NCBI GenBank assembly: GCA_030833685.1
Contig: JAURGS010000147.1
Span: forward strand, 1 to 6,259
From: Rhodoferax sp.
GTDB taxonomy: Bacteria > Pseudomonadota > Gammaproteobacteria > Burkholderiales > Burkholderiaceae_C
DNA: 6,259 nucleotides
Direction of reading: 5' to 3'
The position numbers were made by a program, and so were the translations under genes. Shown here in pieces: positions 1 through 5,158 of the stretch (its first letter is position 1; the number at the start of each line of letters is the position of its first letter). Below the pieces are notes generated by a model. It saw only the letters and a list, made by a program, of their open reading frames with translations, was not told the origin of the DNA and did not search any database.

Positions 1-1062
1 TTTTTAGTGGTCCTGGCTGTGGTGGTAACCAACTACGTGCTGCGGCGTGTGCTCAAGCGCCTGGAGAACCGCACGCGGCAAACCGATACGCCTTGGGACG
101 ATGCGCTCATCACGGCAGCACGTAAGCCATTGACATTGCTGGCCTGGATTGTGGGCCTGGCGTTTGCGGCTGAGATGATCGAGGCCCAAACCCAGGTAGC
201 TGTTTTCAAGGCTGTCCCTGTGATTCGAACGATTGGCGTCATTGCCGCCATGACCTGGTTTTTGACACGGTTTATCGATAACGTGCAAGCCAGCATCGTA
301 CGTTTGCGTCAATTGCGTGGCGAGCAAGTCGATAAAACAACGGTTGATGCCATCGCCAAACTGCTGCGAATCTCGGTGATCATCACTGGGTTTTTGGTGG
401 GGCTGCAGACGCTGGGTTTTTCTATTTCTGGCGTTCTGGCCTTCGGCGGTATCGGGGGTATTGCCGTTGGTTTCGCAGCCAAGGATTTGCTGGCCAATTT
501 CTTTGGCGGGCTGATGATTTACCTGGACCGGCCGTTTTCAGTGGGTGATTGGATCCGCTCACCGGACAAGCAAATTGAGGGTACGGTTGAGGAAATTGGC
601 TGGCGCCTGACCCGCATCCGAACTTTCGACCAGCGTCCGCTGTATTTGCCCAATGCGATCTTCACGCAGATTGCAGTGGAGAACCCGTCACGCATGACGC
701 ACCGACGAATCTATGAAACCATCGGTGTGCGTTACGAAGATATGGCCAGTGTGGAGGCGATCGTCAGCGACATTCAGGCGTACCTGCTAGCCAATTCGGA
801 CATCGACAGTTCGCAGACGATGATTGTCAATTTGGTGGGCTTTTCGGCGTCGTCGGTCGACATCATGGTCTACACCTTCACCAAGACCACGGTCTGGGTC
901 GACTTTCACGCGATCAAGCAGAAAGTTTTGTTGGCAGTGGCCGACATCGTTGCCAGCCATGGCGCTGAGATTGCCTACCCGACCAGAACCCTGCATGTGA
1001 ACGGTGTCGCTGGCCTGTCCGATCAAATGGTTGCCGGCGAGTCCCCATCACGTTCGTCTTGA
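1..1062 (+). CDS. MscS-family mechanosensitive ion channel, YnaI class (5' partial)
   Basis: This is an inner-membrane channel that opens under membrane tension to release solutes during osmotic downshock. The reading frame is open to the left edge, so the true start is probably upstream; a GTG at position 7 is in frame but falls inside a hydrophobic stretch that looks like an ongoing membrane helix. Counting from that GTG (351 codons), hydrophobic segments lie near residues 41-58, 71-90 and 121-137. They are followed by the pore-lining helix at 142-172, which carries the GGIGG motif (147-151) and AAKD (157-160). The beta domain begins at RPFSVGDWIRSPD (175-187), continues through EGTVEEIGWR, and includes RPLYLPN and VENPSRMTHRR. 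The cytoplasmic alpha/beta domain follows, with MVYTFTKTTVW and SHGAEIAYPTRTL near the end. These match my recollection of E. coli YnaI very closely, more than MscS itself. The gene converges on bdhA. The family assignment is secure; the physiological role (main or minor channel) is not visible. Confidence 0.93.
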   Translation, partial: FLVVLAVVVTNYVLRRVLKRLENRTRQTDTPWDDALITAARKPLTLLAWIVGLAFAAEMIEAQTQVAVFKAVPVIRTIGVIAAMTWFLTRFIDNVQASIVRLRQLRGEQVDKTTVDAIAKLLRISVIITGFLVGLQTLGFSISGVLAFGGIGGIAVGFAAKDLLANFFGGLMIYLDRPFSVGDWIRSPDKQIEGTVEEIGWRLTRIRTFDQRPLYLPNAIFTQIAVENPSRMTHRRIYETIGVRYEDMASVEAIVSDIQAYLLANSDIDSSQTMIVNLVGFSASSVDIMVYTFTKTTVWVDFHAIKQKVLLAVADIVASHGAEIAYPTRTLHVNGVAGLSDQMVAGESPSRSS

Positions 1063-1081
1063 GCCTGCCAGGCTAGCAGGC
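1063..1081. terminator. GC-rich hairpin just after the channel gene (possible terminator)
   Basis: GCCTGC (1063-1068) and GCAGGC (1076-1081) are perfect inverted arms around a 7-base loop, starting one base after the channel stop codon. Position and symmetry suggest a transcript end between convergent genes. There is no T-run on either strand, so this is not a canonical intrinsic terminator; it may stabilise a 3' end or assist Rho-dependent termination. Confidence 0.35.
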
Positions 1082-1090
1082 CCGCCCGCC

Positions 1091-1109
1091 TGGGCTATTG
1101 GGCAGCCCA
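1091..1109. terminator. Second hairpin overlapping the bdhA stop codon (possible terminator)
   Basis: TGGGCT (1091-1096) and AGCCCA (1104-1109) form a perfect 6-bp inverted repeat with a 7-base loop. An alternative overlapping fold pairs TTGGG (1098-1102) with CCCAA (1106-1110) around a 3-base loop. The bdhA stop codon (complement of 1095-1097) lies within the repeat. As with the neighbouring hairpin there is no T-tract, so a terminator role is only a guess from its place between two convergent genes. Confidence 0.3.
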
Positions 1110-1865
1110 ACCGCCATCCATGTTCCAGGCTGCGCCTCTGACGTTGTTGGCGGCGCTGGAGCAAAAAAAGACGGCAAGTGCGCCAAGTTCCTCGGGCGTG
1201 GTGAATTGCATGGAGGGCTCTTTCTCTTGCAGCAGCTGTTTTTTGGCTTCTTCGTTGGACAAACCCATGGCCACGGCCTTGGCGTCCACCTGTTTTTGCA
1301 CCAGCGGTGTCAGCACCCAGCCCGGACATATCGCATTGCAGGTCACGCCTGAGGTAGCGTTTTCCAGCGCGATGACCTTGGTCAACCCGACGATGCCGTG
1401 TTTGGCTGCCACGTAGGCTGCTTTCTCAGCGGAGGCGACCAACCCATGCACCGACGCCACGTTGATGATTCGCCCCCAACCAGCGGCTTGCATGGCAGGT
1501 AAAGCCAGGCGGCTGGCGTGAAACGCACTGCTGAGGTTGATGGCGATGACGGCATCCCAGCGCTCAGGAGAAAAGTTTTCGACCCGGGCGACGTGTTGAA
1601 TACCAGCGTTGTTGACCAGGATGTCGACACGGCCAAACTCTTTTTCAGCGTAGCGCATCATGTCTTCAATTTGCTGCGGCTGGCTCATGTCGGCGCCGTG
1701 GTAGGCCACTTTCGCGCCCAGAGCAGAGACCTCCGCTTTTGGCGTGTCCACGTCGCCAAAGCCGTTGAGTACGATGTTGGCGCCCTGCGCTGCGAGCGCC
1801 TTGGCGATACCGAGTCCAATTCCGCTGGTTGATCCTGTGACCAGTGCGGTCTTTCCTTTGAGCAT
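1095..1865 (-). CDS. bdhA: D-3-hydroxybutyrate dehydrogenase (short-chain dehydrogenase family)
   Basis: This cytosolic enzyme oxidises (R)-3-hydroxybutyrate to acetoacetate with NAD+ (EC 1.1.1.30), the step that feeds mobilised polyhydroxybutyrate into central metabolism. The 256-residue protein is a classical short-chain dehydrogenase. It shows the cofactor motif TGSTSGIG (10-17), NNAG (85-88) and the catalytic tetrad N110, S138, Y151, K155. Residues known to bind substrate in the Pseudomonas fragi enzyme appear at a constant offset of four: Q90, H140, K148, Q192, W183 and the C-terminal W253. This separates it from generic FabG-like reductases. The PGWVLTPLVQKQ region and C-terminal NMDGGW are also typical. 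The ATG start is supported by a strong AGGGAGGAAG ribosome binding site. The gene is single on its strand, diverges from an alpha/beta hydrolase and converges on the channel gene. Length is normal and nothing is missing. An alternative symbol is hbdH. Confidence 0.95.
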   Translation of the reverse strand: MLKGKTALVTGSTSGIGLGIAKALAAQGANIVLNGFGDVDTPKAEVSALGAKVAYHGADMSQPQQIEDMMRYAEKEFGRVDILVNNAGIQHVARVENFSPERWDAVIAINLSSAFHASRLALPAMQAAGWGRIINVASVHGLVASAEKAAYVAAKHGIVGLTKVIALENATSGVTCNAICPGWVLTPLVQKQVDAKAVAMGLSNEEAKKQLLQEKEPSMQFTTPEELGALAVFFCSSAANNVRGAAWNMDGGWAAQ

Positions 1866-1866
1866 G

Positions 1867-1877
1867 CTTCCTCCCTC
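1867..1877 (-). promoter_or_regulatory. Strong ribosome binding site of bdhA
   Basis: On the - strand, GAGGGAGGAAG ends one base before the ATG at 1865. It contains the GGAGG core (complement of 1870-1874), four bases from the start, with an overlapping GAGGG seven bases away. It fixes the bdhA start and is by far the best Shine-Dalgarno sequence in this window. Confidence 0.8.
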
Positions 1878-1903
1878 TTGAAATGTAAGGTCTTGTTGTG
1901 TTT

Positions 1904-1925
1904 CCTCGGATCAGGCGGATCGAGG
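1904..1925. repeat. Bulged inverted repeat in the bdhA leader
   Basis: CCTCGGATC (1904-1912) pairs with GATCGAGG (1918-1925) across the 5-base spacer AGGCG. That gives eight base pairs with one unpaired G. It lies 39 bases upstream of the bdhA start, so it would be in the 5' leader if transcription begins further upstream, or act as a DNA operator site. No T-tract flanks it on either strand, which argues against an intrinsic terminator. Function is unknown. Confidence 0.45.
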
Positions 1926-1952
1926 ACCGAGTTGAATTAGGATGATGGTTGT

Positions 1953-2018
1953 GATCTTGCCGGGTCAACCGCAAAACACTTAACCCCAATTATCTCGCCA
2001 TACCGTTTATGCAAGATC
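1953..2018. repeat. Long-range 8-bp inverted repeat reaching into the hydrolase start
   Basis: GATCTTGC (1953-1960) and GCAAGATC (2011-2018) are exact reverse complements separated by 50 bases. The right arm includes the last base of the hydrolase ATG and the next seven bases. It could be a pair of operator half-sites or an RNA stem at the hydrolase initiation region. An 8-bp pair in a region this size could also arise by chance, so the confidence refers to a functional role. Confidence 0.25.
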
Positions 2019-2905
2019 CAGTTTTGAAGTTTGTCGATTGCCCCGATGACCATGGCGGGCATCGCATGGCGTATTGGCAGTGGGGCGATCCGGCCTGTGG
2101 GCATGTGGTCTTATGCGTTCACGGGTTGACTCGCCAAGGCCGTGACTTTGACACTTTGGCCAAGGCCTTGCGAAAAGCTGCCGGCGCAGCGGTCTGTGTC
2201 GTGTGTCCGGATGTGGTGGGGCGGGGCCACAGCGATTGGTTAAAAAACCCAGCGCAATACCAGATCTTGCAGTACGCCAGTGACATGATGGTACTGATGC
2301 GGGTTCTGCAGCCTGAGCGTCTGGACTGGGTGGGCACCAGCATGGGCGGCTTGATCGGCTTGGCGATCGCTGGTGGACCTGCAGTTCCTACCGTCGCGCC
2401 CATTCGGCGCTTGGTGCTCAATGATGTAGGGCCAACCTTGGAGTGGTCCGCTCTGCAGCGCATCGGCCAGTATGTGGGTCAATTCGGTGTCTATGATTCT
2501 GCCGAGCAGGCTGCCGCTGCGCTCTGGGCCATCGCACAAGGTTTTGGTCCGCACACCCCAGCGCAGTGGCTTGCCTTGAGCTTGCCCAACCTGCGGCCCC
2601 TGCCCGATGGCAGTGGACGCCTGACGTTGCACTATGACCCAGCGCTGGCTGAGCCCTTCAAGGCGGCCACGCCAGATGATGTGGCCAGTGGCGAGGCCGC
2701 GCTGTGGCAACTCTACGATCAAATCAAGGCATCGACCTTGCTTATTCGTGGGGCAGATTCGGATCTTTTGTCGCCAGCGACTGCTGTGGCCATGACTTGG
2801 CGTGGCCCGAAAGCCCGTCTTGTGGAGCTCGAGGGCGTTGGCCATGCGCCCACTTTTGTCGCCCAAAACCAGACCCAACTGGTGCTTGACTTCTTGCTGG
2901 ACTAA
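2009..2905 (+). CDS. Alpha/beta fold hydrolase, substrate unknown
   Basis: This 298-residue cytosolic serine hydrolase of the alpha/beta fold has no signal peptide. HGLTRQGRDF (38-47) supplies the oxyanion-hole HG. CPDVVGRGHS (66-75) is the usual strand and loop after it. The nucleophile elbow is GTSMGG with S111. The acid is probably D252 in GADSDLLS, with D250 a less likely alternative, and the base is H279 in GVGHAP. An insert near residues 140-230 would form the lid that sets specificity. The ATG at 2009 is the first start in frame, since a TGA lies at 1952-1954 and no ATG, GTG or TTG falls between; no Shine-Dalgarno sequence precedes it. Met20 is a possible alternative start, but the sequence before it looks like family N-terminus. 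It diverges from bdhA and is followed by relA after 15 bases. From context, a hydroxybutyrate ester or oligomer is a conceivable substrate, but the sequence alone does not show this. Confidence 0.9.
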   Translation: MQDPVLKFVDCPDDHGGHRMAYWQWGDPACGHVVLCVHGLTRQGRDFDTLAKALRKAAGAAVCVVCPDVVGRGHSDWLKNPAQYQILQYASDMMVLMRVLQPERLDWVGTSMGGLIGLAIAGGPAVPTVAPIRRLVLNDVGPTLEWSALQRIGQYVGQFGVYDSAEQAAAALWAIAQGFGPHTPAQWLALSLPNLRPLPDGSGRLTLHYDPALAEPFKAATPDDVASGEAALWQLYDQIKASTLLIRGADSDLLSPATAVAMTWRGPKARLVELEGVGHAPTFVAQNQTQLVLDFLLD

Positions 2906-2920
2906 GCACGGGCCCTGCGT

Positions 2921-5149
2921 ATGAAGAGTCACATTCTGGAGCAAAGCGCCTCGCAGGCTGGCGCTCAGCGCCCGGTTATGGTGCTGACCTCTGGTGCTTT
3001 TGGCGAGGCGGCCGATGCACTTGCGAGGGCCCGGGCATTCGCCGAACCTTTGTTGATTGGCGAGGTCTTGGATACCGGCGAGCCAGTGATGGCGCACGCC
3101 GACGCCGTCGCATTGATTTTGCGGGGGATTGGCGGCTCCCAAGCGATGCAGGCGGCGACGTATCTGGTGTACGCGTTCAACCATTTGAACAAGCCGATGG
3201 AGGTGATTACCAAATCCTTTGGTGCCAATTTTGCGGCGCTTGCCATGGAGACAACCAAGCTCGTTCGCGTGCAGCGGCATGCGCTGGAAGCCCGCACAGC
3301 GGCACAGCTTGACCCCGCCGCCGACCCGCAGGTGGCCGCCGCCCAGGTGGAGAACGTACGCAAGATGCTGCTGGCGTTCTCGCGCGACATGCGCGTTGTG
3401 ATGCTGCGACTGGCATCGCGCCTACAGACGCTGCGCTACTATGCCGCTCAAAAAGAAGTGCCGGGCAAAGGTGTGGCCCTTGAAGCCTTGCAGGTGTTTG
3501 CGCCACTGGCGAGCCGCCTGGGTATTTGGGAGATCAAATGGGAGCTGGAAGATCTCGCGTTTCGCTTTCTGGAGCCAGAAACTTACCGCGAGGTTGCCAA
3601 GCAGCTCGATCAAAAACGCACTGAGCGAGAGGCTTCGGTTGAGCAGCTTCGTGCTGACCTGGAGCGGGACCTGAACCAGGCTGGCATCGAGTCGCAGGTG
3701 TCGGGTCGGCCCAAGCACATCTACAGCATCGTCAAAAAAATGCGCGGCAAGTCACTGGATTTCGAGCAAGTGCATGATTTGCGGGCACTTCGCGTACTGG
3801 TCAGCAGTGTGCCGGCGTGTTACGCCGCACTGAGCTATGTTCACAGCCACTTTGATCCGGTACACGGAGAGTTTGACGACTACATTGCAAAGCCTAAGGT
3901 CAACGGCTACCAATCGCTGCATACGGTGGTGCGCGACGATCAGGGTCGCAGTGCCGAGATCCAGATTCGCACCCTTGCAATGCACGACCATGCCGAAAAT
4001 GGTGTTGCTGCGCACTGGGCGTACAAAGAAGCGGGCAGTAAGGGCTACACCGGCGTGTCAGCCAGCGGCGCATACGAGGCCAAAATCGCGGTGTTGCGCC
4101 AATTGCTGGCCTGGGAGCGCGACCTCAGTGGTGCGCAAAACCAAGCAGCGTTTGATGACCGAATTTATGTTTTGACGCCAGAGGCCTCAGTCGTTGAATT
4201 GCCGCGCGGTGCGACAGCCGTGGATTTTGCGTATTCGGTTCACACCGACCTGGGTCATCGGTGTCGCGGTGCGCGCGTCGACGGGGCGATGGTGTCGCTC
4301 AATACTCCTTTGCAAAACGGGCAAACTGTTGAAATCAACGCAGCCAAGGAGGGTGGTCCCTCGCGCGATTGGCTCAATCCCGAACTGGGTTATTTGGCCA
4401 GCCACCGTGCGAAAGCCAAGGTGCGTGCCTGGTTCAATGCCCAGGCGCTGAGCCAAACCATTGCCAAAGGACGCGAAGCGGTGGAAAAACTGCTTCAGCG
4501 TGAGGGCAAGACAGCCTGGAAGTTCGATGACCTGGCCACTGAGCTCGGTTTTTCTGGTGCTGAGGCTTTATTTGAGGATGTAGGCAAAGACGAATTCTCG
4601 CTACGTCGCATAGAGTTGCTGATAAACCCGCCGGCCCAGCAGGCAGACCCCAACGCGCTTCCTGTTTTGCGCAAGTCTCGTGCAACAAAGGGTTCGGGCA
4701 AAGGCGGTGTCGTGGTTGAGGGCGTGCACGCGCTCATGACCCAACTGGCCAAGTGTTGCCGCCCAGCGCCGCCTGATTCCATCGTGGGTTTTGTGTCTCG
4801 TACCAACGGCGTCTCGGTGCACCGGGCCGATTGCAGCAATGTGCGTGAGATGCTTCGGCGTAACGCACAGCGTCAAATTGAGGTTGCCTGGGGTATCAAT
4901 CGGGCGCTTGATGCGGCGGTGTACCCAGTTGATGTGATGGTCCAGGCCAACGACCGCCAAGGGCTGTTGCGCGACATCTCAGAGGTGTTCACCAAGGAAA
5001 AAATGAACGTCATTGGCGTTCAGACCCACAGCGACAAAGGGCTTGCTTGGATGACCTTTACAGTTGAGGTTCCAGAGGCCGATCACCTGTACCGCGTTTT
5101 GGGCCAGGTATCAGAGCTTGCGGGTGTTCGTGCGGTGCGTAGAAAGTAG
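2921..5149 (+). CDS. relA: RelA-type (p)ppGpp synthetase (GTP pyrophosphokinase)
   Basis: This enzyme transfers pyrophosphate from ATP to GTP or GDP to make (p)ppGpp on stalled ribosomes carrying uncharged tRNA (EC 2.7.6.5). The 742 residues match the length of E. coli RelA. Domain order: pseudo-hydrolase HD domain (about 25-190), synthetase (about 230-370), TGS (412-472), a helical stretch, a Cys-containing zinc-finger-like domain (598-640; C612, C613, H634, C638) and ACT (667-740). The synthetase has GRPKHIYSI (262-270), the EFDD motif (317-320) typical of synthetase-only enzymes, NGYQSLH (328-334) and EIQIRT (346-351). In the HD domain the HD pair is replaced by V83-Y84, the following ED by N87-H88, and the later Asp by S166, so hydrolysis should be absent. 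This makes it RelA, not SpoT or bifunctional Rel. The start at 2921 gives the expected N-terminal length; Met20 (2978) is an alternative. The gene lies 15 bases after the hydrolase and 9 before sbcB. No good Shine-Dalgarno is seen, so translation may be coupled. Confidence 0.95.
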   Translation: MKSHILEQSASQAGAQRPVMVLTSGAFGEAADALARARAFAEPLLIGEVLDTGEPVMAHADAVALILRGIGGSQAMQAATYLVYAFNHLNKPMEVITKSFGANFAALAMETTKLVRVQRHALEARTAAQLDPAADPQVAAAQVENVRKMLLAFSRDMRVVMLRLASRLQTLRYYAAQKEVPGKGVALEALQVFAPLASRLGIWEIKWELEDLAFRFLEPETYREVAKQLDQKRTEREASVEQLRADLERDLNQAGIESQVSGRPKHIYSIVKKMRGKSLDFEQVHDLRALRVLVSSVPACYAALSYVHSHFDPVHGEFDDYIAKPKVNGYQSLHTVVRDDQGRSAEIQIRTLAMHDHAENGVAAHWAYKEAGSKGYTGVSASGAYEAKIAVLRQLLAWERDLSGAQNQAAFDDRIYVLTPEASVVELPRGATAVDFAYSVHTDLGHRCRGARVDGAMVSLNTPLQNGQTVEINAAKEGGPSRDWLNPELGYLASHRAKAKVRAWFNAQALSQTIAKGREAVEKLLQREGKTAWKFDDLATELGFSGAEALFEDVGKDEFSLRRIELLINPPAQQADPNALPVLRKSRATKGSGKGGVVVEGVHALMTQLAKCCRPAPPDSIVGFVSRTNGVSVHRADCSNVREMLRRNAQRQIEVAWGINRALDAAVYPVDVMVQANDRQGLLRDISEVFTKEKMNVIGVQTHSDKGLAWMTFTVEVPEADHLYRVLGQVSELAGVRAVRRK

Positions 5150-5158
5150 TCAGCCCAG

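Larger units (their letters stand above)
1866..2008. promoter_or_regulatory. Divergent intergenic region between bdhA and the hydrolase
   Basis: This 143-base region must drive bdhA leftward and probably the hydrolase-relA-sbcB unit rightward. I find no convincing sigma-70 promoter pair in either direction. The best single box is GATAAT on the - strand (complement of 1989-1994, five of six consensus bases), but no good -35 sits at 16-18 bases. On the + strand AATTAT (1988-1993) is a weak -10 candidate, also without a proper -35; if used, it would leave a very short hydrolase leader. The region carries a bulged hairpin at 1904-1925 and half of a long-range inverted repeat, described separately. 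No ORF of substance is confined to it. Confidence 0.5.

Noticed and set aside
7..9. GTG as the true start of the channel gene
   Set aside because: The frame is open to the window edge and the first residues read as part of a membrane helix. YnaI-class proteins usually have more N-terminal sequence, so a start outside the window is more likely.
1904..1925. Intrinsic terminator upstream of bdhA
   Set aside because: The stem has no T-tract on either strand and sits between divergent genes, where no transcript needs to end.
1947..1970. GGTTG/CAACC inverted repeat as an operator
   Set aside because: The arms are only 5 bases with a 14-base spacer, which is expected by chance in sequence of this composition.
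1989..1994. GATAAT as a firm -10 box for bdhA
   Set aside because: The hexamer is good, but no acceptable -35 element lies at 16-18 bases, so it is only mentioned within the intergenic entry.
2240..3280. A 346-codon open frame on the - strand across the hydrolase/relA junction
   Set aside because: It is antisense to two well-recognised proteins, and its translation is low in recognisable domains and rich in His, Gln and Arg, as expected for a shadow of GC-rich coding DNA.
2921..5149. Bifunctional SpoT/Rel assignment
   Set aside because: The HD-domain metal and catalytic residues are all substituted and the synthetase motif is EFDD, the form found in synthetase-only RelA.
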